The notes: generated by a model from the sequence alone, not told the origin. A stretch of DNA of 64,000 nucleotides from Rhodobacterales bacterium (GCA_008107755.1 VIRH01000101.1:145636-209635), one strand, 5' to 3'; positions 38,443 to 47,445 are shown, counted from the first letter of the stretch. Program-made: numbers and translations.

Positions 38443-39885
38443 ATGGCAGAGCCCAGACTGATTGAAATCTCTCCGGTGACCCGGGTGGAAGGTCACGGCA
38501 AGGTGACCATCCATCTCGATGCCGACAACAACGTGGATGAGGCGCGGCTTCATATCGTCGAGTTTCGAGGCTTCGAGCGCTTCATCCGCGGCCGACTGAT
38601 GTGGGAAGTGCCTGTCATCGTGCAGCGCCTTTGCGGCATCTGCCCGGTCAGCCACCACCTTGCCGCCGCCAAGGCGATGGACATGATCGCCGGTGTCGAC
38701 ACGCTGACCCCTACGGCGGAAAAGATGCGCCGGCTGATGCATTACGGCCAGGTGATGCAGAGCCATGTTCTGCATTTCTTTCACCTGGCTGCCCCCGATC
38801 TTCTCTTCGGTTTCGGCGCGCCGGCGGAAAAGCGCAACATCTTTGAGGTGATCAAGGAGAACCCGGAACTCGGCAAGCGCGCCATCCTGATGCGCAAATA
38901 TGGTCAGGAGATCATCGAGGCGACTGCCGGCAAGAAAATTCACGGCACCGGGGCAATCCCGGGAGGCATCAACCGGAACCTGCCGATCGAACGACGCGAC
39001 CATTTTCTCTCGAATATCGACGAAATGATCGACTGGTCGAGGGACGCGGTGAAGCTCGCCCGTGACTATACGCTGGAGCATGAGGATCTCGTTGCCGAGT
39101 TCGGCTCGTTTCCCTCCAACTACATGTCGCTGGTCCGGGAAAGCGATGGTGCGCTCGATCTCTATCACGGCAATCTGCGCGCGCTGAGTTCGACGGGCGA
39201 CATGATCTTCGATCAGGTTCCCTATACGCAGTATCACGAGAAGATCGTGGAGGACGTACGCTCCTGGTCCTACATGAAGTTCCCCTTCATCACGGAGCTG
39301 GGGCCGGATGCGGGATGGTACCGGGTCGGTCCGCTCGCACGGATGAACACCGCCAGCTTCATCGACACGCCGCTCGCAGCCGAAGCCCACAAGGAACTGA
39401 AGGCCGTGACCGGCGGCAGTCCGAACAACTCCACGCTTGCAAACCACTGGGCCCGCATGATCGAGGTGCTGCACTGCGTGGAGAAGATCAGGGAGCTTTT
39501 GAACGATCCGGACCTCCAGGGCACGGATCTGGTCGAGACCGGCGACCGGCGGGAGGAGGGGATCGGTGTCATCGAGGCTCCGCGCGGCAACCTCATCCAC
39601 CATTACAAGGTCGATGAGCACGACCAGGTCACCTACTGCAACCTGATCGTCTCCACGACCCATAACAACGAGGGCATGAACCGGGCGGTGAAGGATGTCG
39701 CGGTCAAGCATCTTTCCGGCAAGGAACAGATCACCGAAGGCATGCTCAACCATGTCGAGGTTGCGATCCGCGCCTACGACCCGTGCCTTTCCTGCGCCAC
39801 CCACGCCTTGGGACAGATGCCGCTGCAGGTGGAACTATTCGACGCTCACGGCGGCATGATCGACAGCCGGACGCAGTGTGTTTGA
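38443..39885 (+). CDS. hoxH: NAD-reducing hydrogenase large subunit HoxH
   Basis: Catalytic subunit, 480 residues, holding the NiFe(CN)2CO site. The L1 motif RLCGICPVSHH gives C64 and C67; the L2 motif DPCLSCATH gives C448 and C451. A 26-residue tail after H454 would be removed by the HoxW endopeptidase encoded downstream, as in other HoxH precursors. A ribosome-binding site (GAGGAGG) lies before ATG 38443. A small inverted-repeat element separates it from hoxW. Confidence 0.95.
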   Translation: MAEPRLIEISPVTRVEGHGKVTIHLDADNNVDEARLHIVEFRGFERFIRGRLMWEVPVIVQRLCGICPVSHHLAAAKAMDMIAGVDTLTPTAEKMRRLMHYGQVMQSHVLHFFHLAAPDLLFGFGAPAEKRNIFEVIKENPELGKRAILMRKYGQEIIEATAGKKIHGTGAIPGGINRNLPIERRDHFLSNIDEMIDWSRDAVKLARDYTLEHEDLVAEFGSFPSNYMSLVRESDGALDLYHGNLRALSSTGDMIFDQVPYTQYHEKIVEDVRSWSYMKFPFITELGPDAGWYRVGPLARMNTASFIDTPLAAEAHKELKAVTGGSPNNSTLANHWARMIEVLHCVEKIRELLNDPDLQGTDLVETGDRREEGIGVIEAPRGNLIHHYKVDEHDQVTYCNLIVSTTHNNEGMNRAVKDVAVKHLSGKEQITEGMLNHVEVAIRAYDPCLSCATHALGQMPLQVELFDAHGGMIDSRTQCV

Positions 39886-39918
39886 GCCGGTTCATCCTGT
39901 GGTACCAGAGGCGCAGAC

Positions 39919-40059
39919 GTCATCCCCGACTTGATCGGGGATCCATTGGCTTTTCCGCATGCAATGACGACGGCGGTGTTGAAGGCAGTTCCAGGGATGC
40001 GGTACGGGAAAACGAGTGTTCTGGGAACGATTTGGATCCCCGATCAAGTCGGGGCCGAC
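39919..40059. repeat. MITE-like inverted-repeat element inside the hox operon
   Basis: A 22-base arm at 39924-39945 (CCCCGACTTGATCGGGGATC plus CA) recurs in perfect inverted orientation at 40033-40054. Each arm is itself partly palindromic. The unit resembles a dispersed repeat common between genes in alphaproteobacteria. It occupies most of the hoxH-hoxW gap and ends before the hoxW ribosome-binding site. It carries no reading frame. Confidence 0.65.
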
Positions 40060-40105
40060 CTGCAATGATGTCGGAGCGTCTTTTTGCGAACCAGGTGAGG
40101 AAGGA

Positions 40106-40564
40106 ATGCTTCTGATCGGCTACGGCAATCCGGGGCGGGGGGATGACGGGCTCGGCCCTGCCTTTTCCGAGCGGATCGCCACACGCGGACTCCCGGGCCT
40201 TGAGGTCGACACCGACTATCAGCTTGTCGCCGAGCATGCGCTTGCGGTTTCCGCGCAGGACGTGGTGATCTTCGCCGATGCGGTGATCGGCGGGGAGGGC
40301 GCGTATTCGTTCCGGGAAATAAGCCCTCAGCTTTCCGAGACTCTCGGCAGCCACAGCATGCAGCCCGAGACGGTTCTGGCGCTTTGCCAGACCCTGTTCG
40401 GCGTGACGCCCCAGGCCTACGTCATGGCGATCTCCGGCCATGACTACGGCGAGGTGAAGGAAGGCCTGTCGGAGGAGGCTGAGGCCAATCTGGATGAGGC
40501 GGAGCGCTTTTTCCTGCGCTGGCTGGCGGATCGGACGAACGCCGGGCGGGCCGCTCATGCATGA
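40106..40564 (+). CDS. hoxW: HoxH maturation endopeptidase HoxW
   Basis: A 152-residue hydrogenase-maturation protease (peptidase family A31). The opening MLLIGYGNPGRGDDGLG and the segment VVIFADAVIGGEG contain the acidic nickel-probing residues, and HSMQPETVLAL supplies the usual histidine. It cleaves the C-terminal tail of HoxH once nickel is inserted. The ATG at 40106 follows GAGGAAGG; upstream in-frame sequence belongs to the repeat element. It overlaps hypA by eight bases. Confidence 0.9.
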   Translation: MLLIGYGNPGRGDDGLGPAFSERIATRGLPGLEVDTDYQLVAEHALAVSAQDVVIFADAVIGGEGAYSFREISPQLSETLGSHSMQPETVLALCQTLFGVTPQAYVMAISGHDYGEVKEGLSEEAEANLDEAERFFLRWLADRTNAGRAAHA

Positions 40565-40898
40565 AATGTCGCTGTGCGAGAGCATTCTCGACATTTTGAA
40601 GGAGCGGGCGGCAGAGGACAATTTCACCCGCGTGCGCCGCGTTGCCGTTGCCATCGGTCCGCTGTCCTGCGTCGAGCCCGAGGCTTTGAAATTCGGCTTC
40701 GACGTGACCATGAAGGGAACGCTTGCCGAAGGCGCGGTTCTCGAAATCTCCCGGCCGCCGGCGGAAGCGTTGTGTCTTGCCTGCTCCAAGATCGTGCCGG
40801 TTTCGCAGCGGTTCGACACCTGCCCGGAATGCGGGTCGGAAGCTTTGCAGGTGACGAGTGGCGAAGAGCTCAAGATCCGGGAACTGGAAGTGGTTTGA
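40557..40898 (+). CDS. hypA: Hydrogenase nickel-insertion protein HypA
   Basis: A 113-residue nickel metallochaperone. It starts with the conserved MHEMSL, where H2 binds nickel, and carries the structural zinc site C73-x2-C76 and C89-x2-C92. It delivers nickel to HoxH with HypB. No hypB, hypC, hypD, hypE or hypF follows, so those must lie elsewhere in the genome. The order hoxFUYHW-hypA resembles the soluble hydrogenase operon of Cupriavidus, but without hoxI. Confidence 0.93.
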   Translation: MHEMSLCESILDILKERAAEDNFTRVRRVAVAIGPLSCVEPEALKFGFDVTMKGTLAEGAVLEISRPPAEALCLACSKIVPVSQRFDTCPECGSEALQVTSGEELKIRELEVV

Positions 40899-40920
40899 CC
40901 GGGTCGGAAGCAGATTGCGG

Positions 40921-41790
40921 TCAGATATCCGGGCCGTTGCGACGTTCTTCCGTCGAAGGATCAATCTCGTTGCGCAGGGTTTCCAGAAACCGCATGCGTT
41001 CCTGGGCACGCTGCTGGTTTTCCCGCGTGACGCCGGCAATCAGCACCTCTGCGATGGCCATCAGGGCCAGCGACGAATCCCAGGGTGAGGGCACTGCGAC
41101 CCGCGCCGGCAGAACGAAACTGGCAATGCGCCCGACCGGCGACATCCAGCTGTCGGTGATGAGCGCAACCGTTGCGCCCTGGCGTGCGGCCGCCTCGGCA
41201 AACTGGATGATTTCCGTCTGATAGCGGCGAATGTCGAAGACGACGACCACGTCCTTGTGACCGATGCCGATAAGCTGGTCCAGCCAGTTGCCCTGCTGGC
41301 CGGCCACGTGGTTGACATTCGGACGCACGATCCTGAGGTGTGCCGCCATGTAGCGGGCGAGGCCATCGGTGAAACGGCCGCCGATCAGATGAACCGTCTT
41401 GCGCTCGTCCGCGAGCAACCTGGCCAATCCGGTCAGCTCGCCCTTCGGCAGATGGGAAAATGTCTCGCGGACATTTTCGACAAGCTGGCTGACCAGAGGG
41501 TCACCGCCGGGCTCGTCGGGCAGCGTCGTGCTGCGGGCGAGAGGCGAATTCAGCTGGCTCTCCAGTTCGCTCCGCAGCTTTTTCTGAAATTCCGCAAATC
41601 CGGGAAACCCGAGCCTTGCGACGAAACGCAGGATGGTCGGCGAACTGACGCCGGCCGCCTCGGCAAACTGCGCGACGGTGCCCAGCCCCTGCATCGGATA
41701 ATTGGCAAGAAGAGCATGTGCAGCCTTGCGTTCCGTCGCCGTGAATTCTTCCAGGCGGTCTCGGATGTCTTCCAGTAGGGGGCGTTCCAT
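40921..41790 (-). CDS. RpiR-family transcriptional regulator
   Basis: A 289-residue regulator with the N-terminal RpiR helix-turn-helix (LGTVAQFAEAAGVSSPTILR) and a C-terminal SIS domain (KTVHLIGGRFTDGLARYMA, VVVVFDIRRYQTEI). SIS domains usually bind phosphosugars, but many alphaproteobacterial RpiR proteins adjoin TRAP and amino-acid catabolic genes. It is divergent from the amidohydrolase-TRAP operon; TGTAA/TTACA repeats in the shared gap are likely operators. Confidence 0.9.
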   Translation of the reverse strand: MERPLLEDIRDRLEEFTATERKAAHALLANYPMQGLGTVAQFAEAAGVSSPTILRFVARLGFPGFAEFQKKLRSELESQLNSPLARSTTLPDEPGGDPLVSQLVENVRETFSHLPKGELTGLARLLADERKTVHLIGGRFTDGLARYMAAHLRIVRPNVNHVAGQQGNWLDQLIGIGHKDVVVVFDIRRYQTEIIQFAEAAARQGATVALITDSWMSPVGRIASFVLPARVAVPSPWDSSLALMAIAEVLIAGVTRENQQRAQERMRFLETLRNEIDPSTEERRNGPDI

Positions 41791-41830
41791 GGGCGTCTGC
41801 CTGTTTCCGATCTGCCACGCTGATTTTCAT

Positions 41831-41858
41831 TTGACAGATGTACCGATCTTCGTATCAA
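41831..41858 (+). promoter_or_regulatory. Sigma-70-like promoter of the amidohydrolase-TRAP operon
   Basis: TTGACA (41831-41836) and TATCAA (41853-41858) are separated by 16 bases in the gap between the RpiR gene and the amidohydrolase gene. Orientation and position fit transcription of the catabolic operon. Confidence 0.55.
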
Positions 41859-41860
41859 AT

Positions 41861-41909
41861 ATTACAGAACTTAATGAAGTCGGCAATCCTGTAACAAACA
41901 TTACAGAAT
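41861..41909. promoter_or_regulatory. Candidate RpiR operators
   Basis: ATTACAGAA occurs at 41861-41869 and 41900-41908, 39 bases apart. The second copy is part of the dyad CTGTAA-N6-TTACAG (41889-41906). RpiR-family proteins commonly bind TGTAA/TTACA-type dyads. Placement around and just after the expected start of transcription suggests repression. Confidence 0.5.
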
Positions 41910-41938
41910 TTCGATTGCAAAAAGCCGGGGTGCAGGGA

Positions 41939-42748
41939 ATGGGTGCTAGTCCCCAGACGGAGAGCCAGGCGGGCGGCATGGCAAAGGCCGTGGCCGTCGA
42001 AAATGCCGACGGAGCCGGCTCCATCGTTTTGGTTTGCGACCACGCTTCCAATTTCTTCCCGCCCCCTTACGACACGTCGCTCAAGGTTTCCGAAGCGGAC
42101 AAGTCCGCCCATATCGCCTGGGATCCAGGTGCGCTCGGCGTCGCGAAGGGGCTTTCCAAACGTCTTGACGCCCCGTTGGTCTACACAACCGTCTCGCGGC
42201 TCATCATCGACTGCAATCGCGAGGAAGATCGGGACGACCTGATCCCGTCGCTCAGCGAAACGACCGAGATCGAGGGCAATAGAAATCTTTCGTCGGACGA
42301 AAAGGCGTTTCGGCTGGATCTTGCGCATCGGCCGTTTCACGATGCCATCGACGGTGTGCTCGACACGCGCAAGGCGAGGGGGCTGCCGACCGCGGTGATC
42401 TCGATCCATTCCTTCACGCCGGTCTACAAGGGAAAATCGCGGCCCTGGGAAATCGGTCTGATCTCGGAAACCGATCGCCGTCTCGCCGATCCGGTTCTTG
42501 CCGATCTCGCAGCGCGAGGCGACCTGACGGTCGGTGACAACGAACCCTACGCGCCGTCCGATGGCGTCTATTACACGATCCGCCGACACGGGCAGGATCG
42601 GCATCTGCCCTGTCTGATGATCGAGATCCGGAACGACGAGGTCAGAACCGCCGAAGAGGAAGCCCGCTGGAGCGAACTTCTGGCGCCGATGCTGCAACGG
42701 GCAGCGCAATCCGCCCTGATCGCAGTGTCGGGAGGCGCTCATGCTTAG
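41939..42748 (+). CDS. N-formylglutamate amidohydrolase-family protein
   Basis: A roughly 269-residue metal-dependent amidohydrolase of the FGase family: IVLVCDHASNFFPP at the start, AHIAWDPGALGVAKGLSKRL, RLIIDCNR, ISIHSFTP and LMIEIRNDEV near the end. Classical members release formate from N-formyl-L-glutamate in histidine breakdown; no hut genes are here. In this operon it may instead hydrolyse a gamma-glutamyl or other N-acyl amide made by the ligase encoded downstream. The start is uncertain: ATG 41939 or 41978, or GTG 41930. It overlaps the TRAP gene by eight bases. Confidence 0.82.
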   Translation: MGASPQTESQAGGMAKAVAVENADGAGSIVLVCDHASNFFPPPYDTSLKVSEADKSAHIAWDPGALGVAKGLSKRLDAPLVYTTVSRLIIDCNREEDRDDLIPSLSETTEIEGNRNLSSDEKAFRLDLAHRPFHDAIDGVLDTRKARGLPTAVISIHSFTPVYKGKSRPWEIGLISETDRRLADPVLADLAARGDLTVGDNEPYAPSDGVYYTIRRHGQDRHLPCLMIEIRNDEVRTAEEEARWSELLAPMLQRAAQSALIAVSGGAHA

Positions 42749-43337
42749 GTTTGCGCGGGGCTACATCCGCTGCGTCGACGGCTTCAACCGTGGCCTCGGC
42801 AAGATCATCATGTGGGGCGTTTTCGTGATGGCCGGGATCCTGCTCTGGTCTTCGATCTCGAAAACCTTCTTCAACCCGTCGCTGTGGACGCTGGAAATCG
42901 CGCAGTTCGCGATGGTCGCCTATTACATTCTCGGCGGCCCGTATTCGATCCAGCTCGGATCGAATGTGCGAATGGATCTCTTCTACGCAGAGTGGAGCAC
43001 GAAGAAGAAGGCGTGGTTCGACGCCTTCACCGTGTTCCTGCTGCTGTTCTATCTCGGCGTCCTTCTTTATGGCGCCCTCAATTCCATGGCCTATTCGCTC
43101 GGCTATTTCGGCAAGGAACCTTTCGCCTTCTACTGGGACCTGATCACTGCATTTGTGACCGGCGGGCCGGACGGCGCGAGTGAGAAGCTGGGTTATATCG
43201 AGCGCAGTCCGACGGCCTGGCGACCCTATCTGTGGCCGGTCAAGCTGGTCATGGTTGTCGGATTCTTCCTCATGCTCCTGCAGTCCGTGTCCGAGCTCTT
43301 GAAAGACATTGTCACGATCAAGGGAGAAGAGATCTGA
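42741..43337 (+). CDS. TRAP transporter small permease (DctQ-like)
   Basis: A 198-residue four-helix membrane protein, longer than common DctQ subunits and of the TakP-associated type: KIIMWGVFVMAGILLWSSIS, QFAMVAYYILGGPYSIQLGS, then two further helices. It forms the membrane complex with the DctM subunit encoded immediately after it through an ATGA-type junction. Confidence 0.88.
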   Translation: MLRFARGYIRCVDGFNRGLGKIIMWGVFVMAGILLWSSISKTFFNPSLWTLEIAQFAMVAYYILGGPYSIQLGSNVRMDLFYAEWSTKKKAWFDAFTVFLLLFYLGVLLYGALNSMAYSLGYFGKEPFAFYWDLITAFVTGGPDGASEKLGYIERSPTAWRPYLWPVKLVMVVGFFLMLLQSVSELLKDIVTIKGEEI

Positions 43338-44677
43338 TGTCCTATGAGATGATCGCTCTCCTGATGTTTTCGTCGATGATGCTGATGCTGCTCACAGGCC
43401 AGCGCGTGTTCGGCGCCATCGGTGGCATCTCGGCCATTGCAGCGCTCGCGCTCTGGGGCACCGGCGGCGGGGACATCCCGTTCTCGGCTGCCATGAAGCT
43501 GATGAAATGGTATCCGCTGCTGACGCTGCCGATGTTCATCTTCATGGGCTACATCCTGTCGGAAACGAAGATTGCCGACGATCTCTACAGAATGTTCCAT
43601 GTCTGGATGGGGCCGGTGAACGGCGGTCTTGCTATCGGCACGATCCTGCTGATGGTTCTGATCTCGGCCATGAACGGCCTGTCGGTGGCCGGCATGGCCA
43701 TCGGCGCAACCATTGCTCTTCCGGAACTCCTCAAACGAAAATACGACAAGCGAATGGTGACGGGGGTGATCCAGGCAGGATCCTCGCTCGGAATTCTCGT
43801 GCCCCCATCGGTCGTGCTGGTGCTCTATGCCATGATCGCCCGCGCGCCGGTAGGTCAGCTCTGGCTCGCAGGCATCGTGCCCGGGCTCATGATGGCCGCC
43901 ATGTTCGTCGTCTATATCGCCGTACGCTGCCGCCTCAATCCCGCGCTCGGTCCTGCGATGACCGAGGATGAACGTGAAGCCTCCCGCGGCGAGAAATATC
44001 ACCTGCTTATTGCCGGTATCCTGCCGATCGCGATCTTTGCGGTGATGATGGTGCCCTTCGTCAACGGCTGGACGAGCCTGGTGGAAAGCTCCGCCATCGG
44101 CGCTTTGGCCGCCTTGATAGCTTCGATCATCCGTCGCCGGCTGACGTGGCCGATCCTGATCCTCTGCCTCAAGAACACGCTCGGAATTTCGTGCATGTTC
44201 ATGTGGATCATCCTCGCCGCCCTTGGCTTTGGCGCCGTGTTTGACGGTCTGGGCGCAGTCAAGGCGATCGAGAGCCTGTTTACCGAGCAGCTCGGCCTGT
44301 CGCCCTGGATGATCCTGATCCTGATGCAGCTGTCGTTTCTGGTGATGGGCACCTTTCTGGACGACACGGCCATGCTGGTCATTGTTGCGCCGCTCTATGT
44401 GCCGCTGGTCGCGCATCTTGACCTCGGCATGGCGGCGGGTGACGTGCTGATCTGGTATGGCGTTCTCTACACGATCACCACACAGATCGCCTACATGACG
44501 CCGCCCTTCGGCTACAATCTTTTCCTGATGCGGGCGATGGCGCCCAAGGACATCACCATGCGCGACATCTACGGCTCGATCACGCCGTTCGTCATGGTGA
44601 TGGTCCTGGCGCTGGTTCTCGTGATGGTTTTCCCGCAGATTGCCCTCTGGCTGCCGGATCTTGTTTACGGCAGATAG
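43337..44677 (+). CDS. TRAP transporter large permease (DctM-like)
   Basis: A 446-residue, about 12-helix transport subunit. Family motifs include AAKLMKWYPLLTLPMF-like sequence (MKLMKWYPLLTLPMFIFMG), MNGLSVAGMAIGATIALPEL, QAGSSLGILVPPSVVLVLY and TPPFGYNLFLM. It uses the sodium or proton gradient to import the ligand held by the DctP protein. Start ATG 43337 shares a base with the preceding stop. Confidence 0.92.
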   Translation: MSYEMIALLMFSSMMLMLLTGQRVFGAIGGISAIAALALWGTGGGDIPFSAAMKLMKWYPLLTLPMFIFMGYILSETKIADDLYRMFHVWMGPVNGGLAIGTILLMVLISAMNGLSVAGMAIGATIALPELLKRKYDKRMVTGVIQAGSSLGILVPPSVVLVLYAMIARAPVGQLWLAGIVPGLMMAAMFVVYIAVRCRLNPALGPAMTEDEREASRGEKYHLLIAGILPIAIFAVMMVPFVNGWTSLVESSAIGALAALIASIIRRRLTWPILILCLKNTLGISCMFMWIILAALGFGAVFDGLGAVKAIESLFTEQLGLSPWMILILMQLSFLVMGTFLDDTAMLVIVAPLYVPLVAHLDLGMAAGDVLIWYGVLYTITTQIAYMTPPFGYNLFLMRAMAPKDITMRDIYGSITPFVMVMVLALVLVMVFPQIALWLPDLVYGR

Positions 44678-44799
44678 GACCAGTTGGGAGATGCGGGACA
44701 ATAACAAGAATGTCCGTAAGAAACGGACTTGGACTGCGGTAACAAAACAAACCGGGAAAGACCGGGCCGCGCCTTTCAATGTAAACCAGGGGAACTGAC

Positions 44800-45849
44800 A
44801 TGACCAATAGACGTGATTTTCTGAAAAAAGCCGGGCTCGGCACCGCGGCCGCCGCCGGGGCCACCACTCTCGCGGCCCCTGCCGTTCACGGTCAGGCTCC
44901 GATCAAGTGGCGCCTGCAGACCTATGCCGGTCCGGCTCTTGCCGAACATGTGATCAAGCCGCATATCGATGCCTTCAACAAGGCGGCCAACGGCGAGATG
45001 GAAATCGAACTCTACACCGCCGACCAGCTTGTCCCCACCGGCGAACTCTTCCGCGCCATGCAGCAGGGCACCATCGACGCGGTGCAGTCCGACGACGACT
45101 CGATGGCGTCGCCCACCGAAGTGACCGTCTTCGGCGGCTACTTCCCGTTCGCCTCCCGCTATTCCCTCGACGTGCCGGTTCTGTTCAACCAGTACGGCCT
45201 GAAGGAAATCTGGGAAGAGGAATACGCAAAGGTCGGCGTGAAGCACATTTCCGCCGGTGCCTGGGATCCGTGCCACTTCGCCACCAAGGACCCGATCCGT
45301 TCGCTGAAGGATCTTGAAGGCAAGCGCGTCTTCACCTTCCCGACGGCCGGCCGCTTCATGAGCCAGTTCGGCGTCGTGCCCGTTACCCTGCCGTGGGAAG
45401 ATATCGAAGTCGCCGTCCAGACGGGCGAGCTTGACGGTATTGCCTGGTCGGGCATCACCGAGGATTACACCGTCGGCTGGGCGGATGTGACCAACTACTT
45501 CCTGACCAACAATATCTCCGGGGCCTGGGCGGGGTCGTTCTTTGCCAACCAGGAGCGCTGGAACGAGCTTCCCGATCACCTGAAGACCATGCTGCAGCTC
45601 GCCATGGATGCCTCCCACTACTATCGCCAGTGGTGGTACTGGGGCGGTGAGGCCAACCTGCGTGTCAACGGCACCAAGATGGAACTGACCTCCATTCCTG
45701 ATGCGGAATGGGACACCGTGGAAGAAGCCGCGATGGCGTTCTGGGACGAGATCGCCACGGAATCGCCGACGAAGGCCAAGGTCGTCGAGATCTTCAAGAA
45801 GTACAATCAGGACATGAAGAAGGCCGGCCGGCCTTACCGCTATTCCTGA
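44800..45849 (+). CDS. TRAP transporter substrate-binding protein (TakP/DctP-like), Tat-exported
   Basis: A 349-residue periplasmic binding protein. The N-terminus NRRDFLKKAGLGTAAAAGAT is a twin-arginine signal, ending near VHGQ, followed by IKWRLQTYAGPALAEH. The sequence is of the TakP-like branch, whose known ligands include 2-oxo acids, though amines or amino acids are possible here. It is separated from the permease gene by 122 bases with no gene and is followed by a hairpin. Confidence 0.9.
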   Translation: MTNRRDFLKKAGLGTAAAAGATTLAAPAVHGQAPIKWRLQTYAGPALAEHVIKPHIDAFNKAANGEMEIELYTADQLVPTGELFRAMQQGTIDAVQSDDDSMASPTEVTVFGGYFPFASRYSLDVPVLFNQYGLKEIWEEEYAKVGVKHISAGAWDPCHFATKDPIRSLKDLEGKRVFTFPTAGRFMSQFGVVPVTLPWEDIEVAVQTGELDGIAWSGITEDYTVGWADVTNYFLTNNISGAWAGSFFANQERWNELPDHLKTMLQLAMDASHYYRQWWYWGGEANLRVNGTKMELTSIPDAEWDTVEEAAMAFWDEIATESPTKAKVVEIFKKYNQDMKKAGRPYRYS

Positions 45850-45866
45850 TAACGATCGAACCTGCT

Positions 45867-45889
45867 GGTCCGGGGCTTTTCCCCGGACC
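45867..45889 (+). terminator. Stem-loop after the TRAP binding-protein gene
   Basis: GGTCCGGGG (45867-45875) pairs with CCCCGGACC (45881-45889) around CTTTT. The base run after it (GCAATTTC) is not a strong U tract, so termination may be partial and the ligase gene downstream may be read through. Confidence 0.5.
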
Positions 45890-45937
45890 GCAATTTCAAG
45901 AAGACGGCTCCCGACGGTCAACACGGATCTTTGAAAA

Positions 45938-47305
45938 ATGCCAGGAAATCTGACCTTTGACGCACTGAAGTCGCTCGTCTCTTCGGGTGAGGTCGATACG
46001 GTGCTGACCTGCATCGTCGACATGCAGGGACGGCTGATGGGCAAACGGTTTCACGCGCAGCATTTCATCGACAGCGCTCATCAAGAAACCCATTGCTGCA
46101 ACTATCTTCTGGCCACCGATCTGGAAATGTACACGGTCGAGGGCTATGCCGCGACGAGCTGGGCAGGTGGCTATGGCGACTATGTCATGAAGCCGGACCT
46201 TTCCACCTTGCGTCGGGTGCCCTGGCTGGAAGGCACCGCCATGGTGATCTGCGACGTGCAGGACCACCACACCCATGAAGACGTGCCGTATTCGCCGCGG
46301 GCCATGCTGAAGAAACAGGTGGCGCGGCTCGCCGAGATGGGCCTGACGCCGATCATGGCGACCGAACTGGAATTCTTCCTGTTCGAGAAGAGCTACGACG
46401 ACATGCGCAAGGGCGGCTTCCGCGACCTCGACACGATTTCCGGCTACAACGAGGACTACCATATCCTGCAGACCACCAAGGAGGAGGACCTCATGCGCCC
46501 GCTGCGCAACGGCCTCTATGGTGCGGGTATCCCGGTGGAGAACACCAAGGGAGAGGCGGAAGCCGGGCAGGAAGAACTCAACATCAGATATGCGCCGGCG
46601 CTGGACACCGCCGAATACCACACCATTGCCAAGCAGGCGGTGAAGGAGATCGCCTGGGCGAAGGGAAAGTCCGCGTCGTTCCTGGCAAAGTGGGGCGCCG
46701 ACAAGGTCGGTTCGTCCTCGCATGTGCACCAGTCGCTTGTCGACAAGGACGGCAACAACGTCTTCTGCGACGCGAGCGGCGAATACGGCATGTCCGACAT
46801 GATGCGCCATTACGTGGCCGGGCTGATCAAATATGCACCGGATTACACCTACTTCCTTGCGCCCTATATCAATTCCTACAAACGCTTCCAGAAGGGCACT
46901 TTCGCGCCGACCAAGACGGTGTGGTCGATCGACAACCGGACGGCCGGGTTCCGGCTGTGCGGCGAGGGCAGCAAGGGACTGCGCATCGAGTGCCGCATTG
47001 GCGGATCGGACCTCAATCCCTATCTGGCGCTGGCCGTCCAGATTGCCGCCGGCCTGAAAGGCATCGAGGAAAAGCTGCCGCTGGATCCGCCCACGTCGGG
47101 CGACGTCTATGAGGCGAGCCAGGCTCGGGAAATTCCCCAGACGTTGAGAGATGCCCGCGAGACCATGCGCAAGTCGGAGTTCCTGCGTGAGGCGTTTTCC
47201 GACGAGATCGTCGATCACTACGCTCGGGCGGCGGAATGGGAGATCGAGGATTTCGAGCGCGCCGTGACGGATTACGAAATCGCCCGTGGTTTCGAGCGGG
47301 CGTAA
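45938..47305 (+). CDS. Glutamine synthetase-family gamma-glutamyl ligase
   Basis: A 455-residue glutamine-synthetase-fold ligase. ATP/metal motifs are visible: TELEFFLFEK, HVHQSLVDKDG, APTKTVWSIDN and RIECRIGGSDLNPYLAL. It lacks the adenylylation tyrosine region and the first ~100 residues differ from housekeeping GlnA, placing it with amine-specific enzymes such as PuuA, IpuC or GlnA4 that join glutamate to an amine. Neighbouring aldehyde and alcohol dehydrogenases fit a gamma-glutamyl route for an amino alcohol or polyamine. The exact amine is unknown. Confidence 0.85.
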   Translation: MPGNLTFDALKSLVSSGEVDTVLTCIVDMQGRLMGKRFHAQHFIDSAHQETHCCNYLLATDLEMYTVEGYAATSWAGGYGDYVMKPDLSTLRRVPWLEGTAMVICDVQDHHTHEDVPYSPRAMLKKQVARLAEMGLTPIMATELEFFLFEKSYDDMRKGGFRDLDTISGYNEDYHILQTTKEEDLMRPLRNGLYGAGIPVENTKGEAEAGQEELNIRYAPALDTAEYHTIAKQAVKEIAWAKGKSASFLAKWGADKVGSSSHVHQSLVDKDGNNVFCDASGEYGMSDMMRHYVAGLIKYAPDYTYFLAPYINSYKRFQKGTFAPTKTVWSIDNRTAGFRLCGEGSKGLRIECRIGGSDLNPYLALAVQIAAGLKGIEEKLPLDPPTSGDVYEASQAREIPQTLRDARETMRKSEFLREAFSDEIVDHYARAAEWEIEDFERAVTDYEIARGFERA

Positions 47306-47343
47306 GAGGCGAAAAAGCACGAGAAGGCAAGCCACTTGCGAAC

Positions 47344-47445
47344 CCTCATCCTGAGGAGGGCCGTCAGGCCCGTCTCGAAGGATGGGCGGCATTCCGACAA
47401 GCGGCCATCCTTCGAGACAGCGCTTCGCGCTTCCTCAGGATGAGG
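47344..47445. repeat. Nested inverted repeat (alphaproteobacterial dispersed element)
   Basis: CCTCATCCTGAGGA (47344-47357) pairs with TCCTCAGGATGAGG (47432-47445), and inside it GTCTCGAAGGATGG (47372-47385) pairs with CCATCCTTCGAGAC (47405-47418). The 102-base unit would fold as one long hairpin. It lies in the 228-base gap between the ligase and aldehyde dehydrogenase genes and looks like a dispersed non-coding repeat. Confidence 0.7.

Noticed and set aside
41939..42748. Histidine-utilisation (hut) assignment for the FGase-like gene
   Set aside because: No hutH, hutU, hutI or hutF neighbours; the operon context is a TRAP importer and a gamma-glutamyl-type ligase.
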